Assembly: GCA_946894095.1 (NCBI GenBank)
Contig: OX335660.1
Location: 7,445,001-7,509,000 of the forward strand
Source of the DNA: Incurvaria masculella
Taxonomy: Eukaryota > Arthropoda > Insecta > Lepidoptera > Incurvariidae
Direction of reading: 5' to 3'
DNA length: 64,000 bases
The notes under the pieces were generated by a model. That model made no database searches. It was not told the DNA's origin and saw only the letters and a program-made list of their open reading frames with translations. Shown piece by piece: positions 29,301-39,866 of this stretch. The position numbers and the translations under genes are program-made. Each line of letters starts with the position of its first letter. Position 1 is the first letter of the stretch.

Positions 29301-30005
29301 TCACATTCCTAACCATTACGTACAATTTACAAAGATTCAGAAAGCAAATAGCACGACTTAATCCTATGAGGTAGTTGTATACCAAAAGGTTATGAATAAG
29401 GGGTGCAAGTTCCCCAAAAGTGTACCTTATTTTTTTATATTCTTTACAATCGTCCCATTTTTGTTTTATTATTGTATTGTATTTTTTATTCATCATCCAT
29501 AGACAGTACATTGCACTCGGATTTGTCATATTTTAATATAAGCAAGTGCAACAAAACAAAACACAGCGACGAAGAACTGGCAAGAAACTCCACTGTTTTT
29601 TTTTTCAACGTCCACTTGAACTAAATATTTTTTTGTTGCCACTGCTCCGGTGGTAACAAGAAAATGTTGTGAAACATTTGCACGTTAGGTTTTAATACTA
29701 TTAGTTTTGTCATAAACTACTACAGCGAGCTGATCAAATAGTAACACATCCCTTTAAATGCTACCACCTACATAAAATTAAGAGTATAATGGTTTGAGAG
29801 CAGCTTTAACAATTAAGTAATAATAAGATTCCTGCATATGATTTTGACCAATACCGAGACACTTAAGTTACGTCACAAAGATCAGCGGATTCTATCAACT
29901 CAGTAAAGAAGAACCCGCAAAGAAACTTCACGTGTTTACATAAAAAAAAATCCATCCACAATTATGAAATGCATACTTATATCTAAATACTAATACCAAA
30001 AATTG
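29301..30005. other. Intergenic stretch, no gene seen
   Basis: TCATCATCCATA plus CGGATTTGTCATATTTT (about 29490-29535) recurs in weak form at 47095-47130, suggesting an old shared repeat. Confidence 0.4.
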
Positions 30006-30058
30006 TTTGGCAGAACAGATTAAGACAACGAGTCAATGTCTTAATCTGTTCTACCAAA
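30006..30058. repeat. Short hairpin: 22-nt arms, 9-nt loop
   Basis: Left arm TTTGGCAGAACAGATTAAGACA pairs with the right arm with one mismatch (21 of 22). The loop is ACGAGTCAA. The length is that of a small stem-loop, but no flanking pri-miRNA features can be judged. Confidence 0.75.
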
Positions 30059-30320
30059 GATTTTTTTACCATAGTTTATTATATATATGTATATACTACT
30101 TATATATACTTTATTATATTGATGAGGCTTGTTTCCGCCTTAAGTGTTTATTACAACAATGTTTTATCATGTTTGTTCACTATCGGTAGTTATCATTCTG
30201 AAAGGTGATTTTAGTTCATATTATTTTATGAAAAAAATATGATCTTCCCACATAACAACCAATTCTGTGATTTTTTTTTGTAGAACACAAAAAAAATAAT
30301 TCACCGTCTAAAACAGAACA

Positions 30321-30372
30321 GTCAAAAGACAAATATTATTTGTAATAATGATTTACAAATAATATTTTTGAC
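30321..30372. repeat. AT-rich hairpin
   Basis: AAATATTATTTGTAA / loop TAATGAT / TTACAAATAATATTT is a perfect 15-bp stem. GTCAAAA and TTTTGAC extend it on the outside. Confidence 0.75.
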
Positions 30373-30668
30373 AAATGCACTAAAATGAGAAATTAAATCT
30401 ATGTAACTTTACTAAAATAAAATAATAAGTACATACACACCGTGATGGATAATAACTGAATAAAATGAACACTGAGATATTCTTTGGTTTCCAAAACATG
30501 TCAATTTATGAACACAATCAGAACACAAGAGACAACAAAAGTGTAGAAGAGGTCGCACGTTCCTACAGCAGGCGTGAGGCGAGGAAGACGATTACCAATC
30601 AAGCCAGAGAACTGCTTCCACGGAGAGCACTGGAAATTAATACTTCATCCAATGCCATCTTAAATATT

Positions 30669-30674
30669 TTTATT
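30669..30674 (-). terminator. Poly(A) signal of the 97-aa gene
   Basis: AATAAA on the minus strand, about 19 bp after the stop codon. Confidence 0.6.
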
Positions 30675-30692
30675 CTTTCTGTTTCGGCGGCC

Positions 30693-30986
30693 TTAGGACT
30701 TTTTAGAAAATGTACGGGATAATAATCCAGGATTTAATAGAAACTTTGCGGAATCATATTCCGGTTTCTTTTTCAACTCATCTATTGTTTTTTGATCTGA
30801 TATTTTGGCAGCAGCGATGAAACGATTCATGAAATCTATTACTGTATCGTTCTTGATGGCCTTAGATATTTCTGAAATCTGCAAATACTGCGCCTTTATG
30901 GTATCCCGTTCTGCTGAAGTGTAAGACGTCGCCACTGAAGAAGACAGCAGCAGTATTGCGACGCTTAGCCCGACAACGCGCAACAT
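30693..30986 (-). CDS. Small secreted protein (97 aa), function unknown
   Basis: I chose the ATG at 30986, not the frame start at 31034, because it begins a textbook signal peptide (MLRVVGLSVAILLLSSSVA, cleavage near residue 21) and leaves about 50 nt of leader after the TATA box at 31061-31068. The mature part of about 76 residues is helical and charged, with one NDT glycosylation site and no cysteine. Its end, ELKKKP.....FLLNPGL (70-88), faintly resembles ELLDSP.GTWLNPKL of the 273-aa gene 3 kb away, so it could be a single-domain relative. A poly(A) signal follows the stop at once, so the gene looks complete in one exon. Family not recognised. Confidence 0.7.
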   Translation of the reverse strand: MLRVVGLSVAILLLSSSVATSYTSAERDTIKAQYLQISEISKAIKNDTVIDFMNRFIAAAKISDQKTIDELKKKPEYDSAKFLLNPGLLSRTFSKKS

Positions 30987-31060
30987 GGTGTGTGCTTTGT
31001 GTACAAGTGTTCGTATGGGCAATGGAATCCACACTAGTAATCAGTTTAAAACATTTACGC

Positions 31061-31068
31061 TTTATATA
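31061..31068 (-). promoter_or_regulatory. TATA box of the 97-aa gene
   Basis: TATATAAA on the minus strand, about 75 bp before the chosen ATG. Confidence 0.65.
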
Positions 31069-31142
31069 CTGCTCGATTTACCTGATTGCAATTAAAATGA
31101 CCACAGATTATTTTACGTATGTATAAACATACATTAGAAACT

Positions 31143-31370
31143 AGTTGAAGTACCCGGCTCCGCTCGGGTCAATGTCGTTTCGGACTGATATTGGGTTCAT
31201 TATTTGCTGGATAAATAGTAACCCAAAGAGCTGATACAAAAGGCTAGTCGACATTTTTTACGAACAGATTAATCGATGTATCTATCTACCTACCAAATTT
31301 TATCAAAATCGGTTAAGCCTGTGCGGCATGATTGAACAAGAAAACATCCAGATATGGCCATTCATTCATA
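31143..31370 (+). repeat. RTE/SINE-type repeat
   Basis: Starts AGTTGAAGTACCCGGCTCCG then CTCGGGTCAATGTCGTTTCGGAC. It ends with the usual 3' block CCAAATTTTATCAAAATCGG TTAAGCC. The fullest copy of this family in the window. Confidence 0.7.
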
Positions 31371-31435
31371 AATTAAATTGATAAAATAAAATATGTAACA
31401 CATTGGTGCCAATTTTTGTTTTCTTAAAAGCATTT

Positions 31436-31632
31436 GCCGCCGGGATGGTTCTGCACTGGAACTACATCATTGCCATGGATTGAAAACACGGACATTTGTT
31501 TTTGCTGCTTCCACCATCTTTTACTCAGTGCGATGGTACGTACCAACTCAGGCGGGATTAACTATATCACCTAGTTAGAAAAAAATAAACTATATTTTTA
31601 AGTGGAATCCGAACCACAGCCAGCCTCAACAT
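31436..31632 (-). repeat. SINE-A fragment, diverged
   Basis: GGATTGAAAACACGGACATT, CTTCCACCATCTTTTACTC, GCGATGGTACGTACCAAC, GGCGGGATTAACTATATCACC and AAGTGGAATCCGAACCA follow the SINE-A body order. Confidence 0.6.
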
Positions 31633-32365
31633 CGAAAACGGTTACCCATCCAAAACCCGACCGCGCCAATAGATCCTATATGTAGATCCAATCCGCATAT
31701 TAATTGAGTGAGTACTTCGCAAGTTATGAGCCTTCAACCCCACTGGTCACCCCTCTCGCAATTAAGAGTGATGTACTCCGCCAATTTCCATGGTACATGC
31801 GGGAACAGTTCACTTATTGTGTTGCACGCTCACGCCTCTGGTAAGTTAGCCTGATGTTATATAGCCAAGTAATGCGCAGATTTAGGCTAGACAATACCAT
31901 ACCGCATAGATATACAAACCGCATCTAAATCGGGTAATCGGTTCTCAAGTTAAAAGCATTTCATACTACTGTTAACCTCTCTGTTAATTTAGCGTGATGC
32001 TAAGTAACCCTAAAATTGCCAGAAAAAATCCAGATCCAAAAAGATCCAAAAAGAGCCATACGTAGGTACAATTATGTAGCATCAATAGTGGATGAGGCAT
32101 ATAAATTGTCATCCCTTGTATCACCCACTTCAATTCATTATTTTTTTCAACATGGTGTGAAGAACCACCCCGGCCGGCCAGAGACAGGCATCCGTCACTC
32201 CTAAATAGCTACTCAGATCTTCCCCCACCGCACTTGGGAAGTTGAAGTTCCAAGTTGAGTCAGGGCCGCACACGCTCGCACGTCTAGTCAAATAGTCGTT
32301 TCGGAAATCGCACTTTCGACGTTTTTATTTGTAATAATGTCTAATCATCAGATAATTTAATAAAG
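31633..32365. other. Intergenic stretch, no gene seen
   Basis: AGATCCAAAAAGATCCAAAAAG is a short tandem repeat near 32030. No gene recognised. Confidence 0.45.
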
Positions 32366-32440
32366 GTAATAACTTTTGCGTGAACGGATGTCAAAGTAAA
32401 TAGAAAAATTTGAAGTTATCTTTCTTTGCGCTACCGAAAG
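32366..32440 (+). pseudogene. THAP zinc-finger exon relic with splice donor
   Basis: The frame reads NFCVNGCQSK, stop, KNLKLSFFALPK. This matches the start of a THAP domain (C-x3-C spacing, then the SFFxFPK strand) and is followed exactly by AAAG|GTAAGTTT, a strong splice donor. THAP domains occur in P-element transposases and related host proteins. The in-frame TAG at 32401 and the absence of a recognisable second exon (C-x2-H) indicate a decayed copy. Short, so moderate confidence. Confidence 0.45.
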
Positions 32441-33189
32441 GTAAGTTTGTTTATTTAGTTTAGGTTTAATGACATTTTGTTTTGACGTTTTGTTTTGATC
32501 TGTAGGTATGTGTGTAATGATAGTCATGTTGACATTTAATTAAGTGGTATCAGCACAGGACTTTTTTAATAAATTAGGTATTATTTATCCATGTATTATA
32601 AGGAAAAAACGACATCAGTTGGTTTTGTCTAGTGAAAGAATAATGGGCAAATGACCGGAAAAGACACGTACTGACAAGTACCTATGTACGTCACATACGA
32701 TTGTGCGGTCGGTCGATTCTACACCATAGCATATTCGTTGAAACATGGCTTCCTTAGAAAGTCCACAGACCAAGAACACATCAAACGTTGTTATATGTAC
32801 AAACAGCGGACATACATATATGTGATATGAGATCTTGGCCGAATAATCACCGCTTTTTAGTGAGTTCCATAATGGTAGACACAATTTCAATAAACAGTTT
32901 TGAAAGTTGTGTTTTATTCAACTTTTAAAACGAGCGTGACAACCCAAGCGTAAGCCACATTCGAGTGACAAAAGTGTGTAGTGGGGCGGGTGAGCGAGGA
33001 CGCGTTTCATCTCGCCGCCGCGCCGGCAGTGAGCGAAGTAATAAATTCTTTAAATTAGCGTTAAGATCAAAATTGATTATTTACTGTCATGGTGTGCAAC
33101 TTCTGTGCGTGGCACTATTACTTATTCTGTGCCAGAGAGTACTCGTCGGCGCAGCATAACGCTGTCCTTCCGTCCCCTTCGGAATCGCT
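32441..33189. other. Intergenic stretch, no gene seen
   Basis: A GC-rich patch at 32965-33030 is noted. A 64-codon frame there ends in a hydrophobic run but has no start context. No second THAP exon was found. Confidence 0.4.
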
Positions 33190-33560
33190 CAACGCGGAAC
33201 AGGTAGGGCATTAAAATTCAAATTCACCGTCGACATTCCGAAAATAAGACCCAACCGATCCTGTCGATCTATTGGATCGGTAAACTATGGAATCGACTTC
33301 CTACCGATATGTTTCCTCCAAAGTACAACCCGAGCTCCCTCAAACATGGTGTGAAGTAGCACCTGGCTGCCGGTATGGTTTTCGCAGCCCCGTGAAAGTT
33401 CGGAAGCCCATAAGCACAATATCTTTATAAATTGTAGCCTTTTTGTTATTCTGATGTATAAGCTATATTGCTGTACAGTTTCATTAAAATCCATTCAGTA
33501 GTTTTTATGAAAAAAGTAACAAACATCCATCCTTACAAACTTTCCCATTTATAATATTAA
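33190..33560 (+). pseudogene. LINE 3' end with last residues of ORF2
   Basis: One frame reads LWNRLPTDMFPPKYNPSSLK and stops at TAG, the usual C-terminus of jockey/RTE-type ORF2. Untranslated sequence with TTCATTAAAATCCATTCAGT and a TTAATAATA tail follows. The rest of the element is missing. Confidence 0.6.
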
Positions 33561-33829
33561 TAATAGGATGTATAATCAAGCGAAGGTATTTTGCAATGAT
33601 TTATTAATGTTTTTCCTGTCAAAATTCCCGCTGAAGTGGAGTATTGTATGTATCCATATAACCAGGTTTAGTTTGTCTATGCTTGATCGAGCTTTTGAAA
33701 ACATTTTTTATATGAAATTAAATTTCTTCGTACGTTAGCTTATATAACAGGATTATATGTTATTAGAAGAAGGATACATATATGTTTTACACACCCACTG
33801 CATCAAGGCACTAGGGCGAGTCATCTCGT

Positions 33830-34012
33830 ATCGCCACACAAATGAACCTTCCAGCAAATGTATCGCAGAAACTGGGGATCCTATACCGTTTTTATTTTCA
33901 GAGAAGGTTATTTTCACCGGCACATTTACTTTATCCTTACAAATCACAGATAAGGTCGGTAATAGAATATACTGTAGTCACCTTTGGGAAGGTAGTCCCC
34001 AGTACCTAATTT
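33830..34012 (+). repeat. Repeat shared with 62910-63060
   Basis: ATCGCAGAAACTGGGGATCC ... AAATCACAGATAAGGTCGG ... GGTAGTCCCCAGTACCT parallels the sequence after the RT fragment at 62570. Both copies keep an open frame (CIAETGD ... ITD). It is probably a LINE-derived 3' segment. Confidence 0.6.
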
Positions 34013-35045
34013 AATTAAAATGATTTAACTTCCCTATATAAATATAATCAGTTCAATATACGAAAAGATCCGTTCATTTAAATAACTCCTGGAACATGAG
34101 ACCACCCTAGATTCAATTTCATGAAACAATTTTAGAGAAAGAAGTCCGACACTCGATGCGCTATTGCTATATCCCTATTGCAAACCCGCTAAGTGGTTTC
34201 ATTCGAAGGCCCTGGAACGTCCCGAAATTCGATGCCCCTGATAAGCCCGCGATTTCGTGGCTTAATAATAGGGCATTGAATCCTTACGGCCTCCCTGGGG
34301 GCGTTGAAGCGGGTAGGGCGAAAAAACTTCGCGGCCCGTTTGAATTTAATAAGACGATAAAATATTATGGTAACTCTGCGAGTTCAATCAGAGTTTAATT
34401 GGGTGGAAAGATACGTTTGTGCAGCGGAATCACGGGCGGATCACGATGAGATAGCCAGTGAGATGTTTGACTAACTGATTTCTCTGTTCATCGGTTTCCA
34501 TTACAACTGATTTCATTTCTGTGCCCTATATTTTCCGTAGGATTTGTATTTACGCACGACGGAGCCGAGAATTCCAGGCGTCAAGCTGTCTGTATATTTT
34601 ATCAATTTATTATTTCGATTACCGTTGCACGACCAATTCTTAGTGGGTTGACGAGATTTTCAACCTATGTACGTACTACTGAATTGTTATTTTTACATTT
34701 ATCGATCCTCATGTAAAACATAATTTAGGTAACACAAGGAAAAACAAACCTGTGCCTATAAGGAAAACATCATGAGGAAATCCACCACTTCGTTAAAATG
34801 AGGCCAGGTAATACAGCAATGGGCATATAGAATAAACGGACAGGATTTTTCTTGGTTCTCTTAATTATTGTACCTACCCTTGTCTCATTATGTAAAAAGG
34901 GTAGACTGGCGGAAAATGCCTTAGGCATTGAGCGCTACCATTGTGTACAATTTAAGTGCAATAAACGTTTTTTTATTTCATTTGATTTTGATTAGAAACC
35001 GACATTCGCTTGAACGTTCACTTTTCGATACAAAAACGGAAGCGC
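34013..35045. other. Intergenic stretch, no gene seen
   Basis: No repeat family or gene recognised. The 80-codon frame at 34156-34398 has no domain. Confidence 0.45.
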
Positions 35046-35049
35046 CGAA

Positions 35050-35190
35050 ACATTACAGGTGCCACGTACCTGATCTTTTACAGACATACATCTCTGAATG
35101 CATGCTCTACAATTACAGGTGCTACGTACCTTAGCTTTCATAGAAATAAATATTTTAATACATTCTCCACATTACTGGTGCTACATACCG
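35050..35190. repeat. 60-bp minisatellite, left block
   Basis: TACAGGTGCTACGTACC recurs at 35054, 35114 and 35173. Units read CTCTACAATTACAGGTGCTA and ACCTGAccTTTTACAGA. It continues at 36660 after a 1.47-kb interruption. Confidence 0.8.
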
Positions 35191-35195
35191 TTGGG

Positions 35196-35520
35196 CGAGC
35201 ATGGTAATTCGATTTCGAAAAATTCGATAGAATATTCGCAAGAAACGTCCAATCGGTAGCATGCAAATTCGAATTCACTTTGCGTTTAACACCACGTGAC
35301 ATCACGCAAACGTATTCGATCGAGCCGGCTTCAAACGATCGTCGTTAGGTCAACTCGATGGAATATTCGCAAGAAACCTACAATCGGCAGCATGCTAATT
35401 CGAATTCGCTCAAAACTGACAGTTCAAAACGAATTCCAAATTCGATTGGAGCTGTCAGTTGAGATCGTTTGCGTTATCTATCACGCCGGCCATTGTTGAA
35501 GCGTTTAAAAGATTATCACC
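35196..35520. repeat. Direct and inverted repeats, possible MITE or promoter
   Basis: GAATATTCGCAAGAAAC ... AATCGG.AGCATGC.AATTCG occurs at 35231 and 35361. ACTGACAGTTC and GAGCTGTCAGT (35425-35462) are inverted. It lies directly upstream of the GC-rich candidate exon at 35526. Confidence 0.5.
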
Positions 35521-35525
35521 GCAAA

Positions 35526-35719
35526 ATGGCAAGTTTGTGGCTATCAGAGGATGTGTTTGCGGCCGCCCGGGCCGAAGACAACCGTGCTCGACGTCGCGCA
35601 CCCGTTAATGACGGCAGGTGTCCCGCCTGACTCCGGCCCTATACGAGGAGCTCGTTTCCAGCCTCGAGCCACTGTTGTGACGGCCAAGGAGGAGAGACGA
35701 GATAACTCCGGCAACCAAG
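35526..35719 (+). other. GC-rich, CpG-rich candidate first exon
   Basis: ATGGCAAGTTTGTGGC opens a short frame (MASLWLSEDVFAAARAED...), which stops at 35630. Another frame stays open until AACCAAG|GTGAATTT, a fair splice donor at 35719/35720. GC and CpG content contrast sharply with the surroundings, and GCGGCCGC overlaps GCCCGGGC. It could be a host exon, a transposon 5' exon or something else. No product is assigned. Confidence 0.3.
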
Positions 35720-36112
35720 GTGAATTTTATGTATACATTTTAGAATAGAACGACATTCTAGACATAGGTACCTACTTAACTAATTTGGGACAATATTCAC
35801 AGTCTTAGTTGGCTACATATTCGTTTATCTTAGTATTCGGAGCTTCTACGTACTTGTTATAAAAAAAACGAACGGCAAATCGTAATTCAATAATATTCCG
35901 AAAACCATGGGTACATAACCTACAAATTCCAGCACATATTTAGGTGCAGTTACAGTAGGTACAAGTGAGAAACAGACTGTTTTTAGTTGCATGTGCAATG
36001 GTGAAAACTAGTTTTTTTCTTCCACTCACTCTTGCTGATACAGTGATCCCAGCGCAGAAGCAATAAATGCACACCCTGGCAGTTAACTTGTTTTATTTGA
36101 AGTCTTTTACTC
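35720..36112. other. Intergenic stretch, no gene seen
   Basis: AT-rich spacer between the GC-rich patch and the family 1 MITE. Confidence 0.45.
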
Positions 36113-36116
36113 TTAA

Positions 36117-36658
36117 GGTGGCCCATCCCGCTTATCTCCCCATACAAAAGGGGATAAAAGATAAAGCCCATATTTCTTGTCAGAGATCCAAAATCTTGCT
36201 CAAAATACCTTTATTTGATTTAACTAGATGTCTGATGACCATTGGCATTGTAAAATTGTGTTTGGTTTCAAAGTTGTAAGGTCCGAAAGTTCAAAACTTT
36301 TCGCGCGTTTATACAATAACTTTGGAGGTGGATTACGCTATGATAAAGTAAGAACATCTTAAAAAGATTAGTCATCAGACATAGCTGATTCAATCAAGAT
36401 TTAGAATCTATTTGGTTTCTGTTAGATTTTGGATTACAGCGGTCGTGGTTTACTTTTAGCTATAAGTCGTTTTGTAATTAAAACTTTCGTAAATCTTACC
36501 AAATCATACACTATGCACATTGTCTTTTTCGTGGACATTTAGCATCTTCCTCATCACGGAGCCTGTCTTTTTCTTTGAAACATAGAAGGTCCCAGAGCGC
36601 GACAGCACGGTTTTGTACCGTGCCCGCGAATGAGTTAGTCCCGCCGGGTTGGGCCACC
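36117..36658 (-). mobile_element. TTAA-MITE family 1, full copy
   Basis: 542 bp, TTAA at 36113-36116 on the left. The right target reads TAAA, probably a mutated TTAA. The ends are GGTGGCCCATCCCG and CGGGTTGGGCCACC. It lies at the right edge of the segment that splits the 60-bp minisatellite. Confidence 0.88.
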
Positions 36659-36659
36659 T

Positions 36660-36880
36660 AAATACATGCTCTACAAGTACAGATGCCACGTACCTGACCT
36701 TTTGCAGAAATTAATCTTTAATACATTATCTACAATTACAGGTGCGACGTACCTGACCTTTTATAGGAATACATCTCTCAATACATTCTATACAATTACA
36801 GGTGTTACGTAACTGACCTTTTACAGACACACACATCTCTTAAAAAATGCTCTACAATTACAGATACTACTTGCCAGACT
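36660..36880. repeat. 60-bp minisatellite, right block
   Basis: TACAGRTGCNACGTACCTGACC repeats at about 36678, 36737, 36797 and 36859 (spacing 59-62). Same unit as 35050-35190. Confidence 0.8.
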
Positions 36881-37784
36881 ATTAAATTAGGTCATGGAAT
36901 ATTCTTGGAAGCGTGTAAGACAATTCCACACCGTCCACAATGAATATCAGTTTTGCCATCGATAAACATGAAAAATATTACCCTTTGTCTTTTGGATATG
37001 CAGTGATTTTATTTATGTGTTTTTTTATAAAAAATCGCCTTGAAGGTAAAATTTCAGGTATCCTCTATGCGACCTCTCGGTAGCAGGTAGAGACAAGAGA
37101 GGAGTTCGCGAAGGAGAACATATTTTCCTTCTAAGAAAACTGCATAGTCTGTTCGAGTGCCCGCTTCGATCAATTCCTCAATTCGGGTAAAATAAGGCCT
37201 GCAGTACATTTTTGTTTAAAAGAACTATGAAAAAATGTAAAATTACTGTACTCTTTTAAACCTATAGAAAAAAAAGATAAAGCCCTCATATATTTTGATT
37301 AATGTTTTAGTACCGTGTTACGTAGAACGTTAGTATTGTATGCAGTATTTGAGTATTCGAGCGATGCAAACCTCAATTTTGTACTTAATCTCTTAGCAAA
37401 AATATACTTTTTATATAACCTCAAACTCAAACCTTGAACCTTCTTGAGAAGTTCTTGTCAAGTAAGAAAATTGAATTTCTTCGTAGTCATATTCTCAACA
37501 TGACCTTTTCGTACTAAGCTGATATATATGTGTATTATATTATAATCTCTAGCGTCTGATGCCAAACATGATTTTGGTGATGACGGCAATATGTTTGAAT
37601 GTTCAATATTTGCAGTCAATGTCCGCAACGCAGTTGAAGCGTTAAATACATATATGTAGGTATAATCTTAAAAACTGTGTTAGTAGGAGGCATTTATTAC
37701 GCGAGGAGGGGCTGTAGGAGAATTTCAAATTATGGGTATACAGCCGGTGGCGAAATTGGTAAACGCTATACGCGCGAATCGCTG
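36881..37784. other. Intergenic stretch, no gene seen
   Basis: GTGGCGAAATTGGTAAACGC near 37747 resembles a tRNA 5' half with a box A-like core, but no T-arm follows. Not called as a tRNA. Confidence 0.4.
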
Positions 37785-37882
37785 GTTCTGGTCCAAACTT
37801 GCAGTATATTTGTAAAGTAGTTCTTTTTACTGAGCTCTTTCTTCAATTAATGTGTCCTTGCTTCACATACATACATATAACA
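37785..37882 (+). repeat. SINE-C copy
   Basis: TGGTCCAAACTTGCAGTATA, TGAGCTCTTTCTTCAATTAATGTGTCC, CATACATACATA tail. It parallels 29188. Confidence 0.6.
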
Positions 37883-37924
37883 TTCATTGTGGTAGTACTC
37901 TCGTTCTGTAGGGTAGGCTCGTAC

Positions 37925-38232
37925 ACCACCACTGTCTTTCTCTTTCAGAGTTCGATAAGTGCATTTCGTCACGAATGCGAGCTGCTCCATGGTTCGGAAT
38001 CCATGTAAAACTGTAGGTCCCCTTCCCTACTAGGTGGTAGGGTTTAAGCCCGCCCGGGTTGGTACCATCGCATTGAATGAAAAGATGGTCGAAGCGGCAA
38101 TGAAAAATTGTCCGTGTTTTCCATCCGGTTCAATGTAGCCGTGCCTTCCTTCTGGAATGTGGTGTATTGGGCTAATATCATAACGGTAGTTGTATGGTAT
38201 TAGCCATCCATGTCAGGTCGCATAAAAAATAC
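37925..38232 (+). repeat. SINE-A copy, head lost
   Basis: Full body from CACCACTGTCTTTCTCTTTC through TTCGTCACGAATGCGAGC, GGTTTAAGCCCGCCCGGGTT and CCATCCGGTTCAATGTAGCC to GGTATTAGCCATCCATGTCA. Confidence 0.8.
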
Positions 38233-38530
38233 TCTAGAATTTCTAACTTCGATTCATTGGTGAGACCGGACGTTCCCCCAGACAAATCCGGTAAGGCAAT
38301 ATTTGGTCAAATGCCACCTGGTTTGGCTCTGTGTGTCACAGGAGAAACCTGCAAGCACCCGCTCAGCTCTAGCCCCGATGCTCTCGCCTCCGCGTGATAA
38401 AGTGGAAACACTAAATCGTTGCAAGATAGAGACATATTTATATCAATTGGTTGCGCCAAGACAAAATACTTTAAAGTCGTCATTGAGAAAGCCAATTCTA
38501 TGGCTATATTACTGTTAGGAATAAGAAAAC

Positions 38531-38834
38531 CAGCCAAGTACGAGTCGGACTCGCACACGAAGGGTTCTGTACCCTTGTACAAATAAATCACGTTTTTTGT
38601 ATAAGGATTCATTTTTATTAATTATTTTGTTGAAATTTTACCTATTTGTTGTTATAGCGGCAAAATCAATACACACTCCGTGCGTATTGAAAGAAAGCTG
38701 CCTACCTATTGCGGTGCCAGAGATACAGCCCTGCGACAGACTGACGGGCGGATGGACGGACGGAAGGAAGGACGGACGGACGGACGGTCAACGGAGGCTT
38801 AGTAATTGGCTTCCGTTGATTGGGACGGAACCCT
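38531..38834 (+). repeat. SINE-B copy
   Basis: CAGCCAAGTACGAGTCGGAC, GGGTTCTGTACCCTTG, then TTGTTGTTATAGCGGCAAAA, degenerate ACGG/AAGG units and GGGACGGAACCCT. Confidence 0.85.
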
Positions 38835-38859
38835 AAAAATTACTAAAATATTAGAATTA

Positions 38860-39105
38860 GGGCTGATTTTCTCAATCCTGATCGGACTGATACAATTTAC
38901 GTTTGTCAAAGACGGATATTTATTACGAAAGAATTATAATAACTTCTATCACAATTATATATCTTACTGGAGTTAATGACAAAATAAACATATATACACT
39001 AAACAAATATATGGACTTACTGTAACGAATGGATAAGCATAGGCTTAATTCAATCTGTCGAACAATTGTCTGGCTGATTATCAGACTATTGAAATATCAG
39101 CCCTT
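38860..39105. mobile_element. MITE family 4 (GGGCTGATTTTTCAAT ends)
   Basis: Left AGGGCTGATTTTCTCAATCC and the reverse complement of the right, AAGGGCTGATATTTCAATAG, are inverted. Shared interior with 42700-42933: CGGACTGATA, GTCAAAGACGGATA, ATGGACTTACT.TA, GTCTGGCTG.TTATCAGACTATTGAA. Confidence 0.75.
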
Positions 39106-39862
39106 AGAATATTAGAATACACTATTACCTGGTATTATTACTATTACACAGGTACCTGATATGCGCCCGGTTTCAACACCACAAGTTACAAAAATCCTAA
39201 AGTTAATAAAAAAATGCCATGTGACTGACAGTTACCTATCGGATTTCAGATAGCTGGAGGTGGTAAAACCAGCGGATAGTGGGCCATAAAGGAGCTTCCC
39301 GGTGTATATCATATTATTTCTGTCAATTAAGCATTAATATTTGAACATTGATATATTCAATTATATTATGTAATATTGAATATTTCATGTTGTTAACCTT
39401 AACTTAAATGTGTATAGTTTTGTACAGTACAATTAAATAATAGGCACCCTTTTTCGACACTCATAAAACAATGTTCTAATAGCAATATTTCGCTCATTAC
39501 AAACATCAAACCGGTCGAATTAATGCAAATAATTTACCTGTTCGGCTCAAATGACCTCGACAACGCTACAATGTTCGACCACAACCTAAATGATGAAGGC
39601 TTATTCCTCAGTTCAGTATCCTCGTTAACCGGCTTTCCGACATTCATGGCCACCTAACGACAAAACTTTGAAGCTTATAACCAAATCCGAACTATGCCAT
39701 CGACTGATTACCTAAACGTCTGGCGGGGGGACTTCTAGGTTATGTACATTAATATGTAGGTACAAAGTTAAAGAATACCATGATGTAATATGTAATTAGT
39801 ACACTTGCGAAATCATGAATTTGCCAGGGAACTGTTTCCGTTTCAGTTTATTTATTTCTCCA
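39106..39862. other. Intergenic stretch, no gene seen
   Basis: No repeat or gene recognised. Confidence 0.45.
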
Positions 39863-39866
39863 TTAA

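Noticed and set aside
35570..35590. Overlapping rare-cutter sites (GCGGCCGC / GCCCGGGC) suggesting vector contamination
   Set aside because: The flanking sequence is continuous and not a recognisable polylinker. Such sites can occur by chance in a CpG-rich exon.
37747..37800. Possible tRNA (GTGGCGAAATTGGTAAACGC)
   Set aside because: The D-arm-like part is not followed by an anticodon stem or T-arm; SINE-C sequence begins instead.
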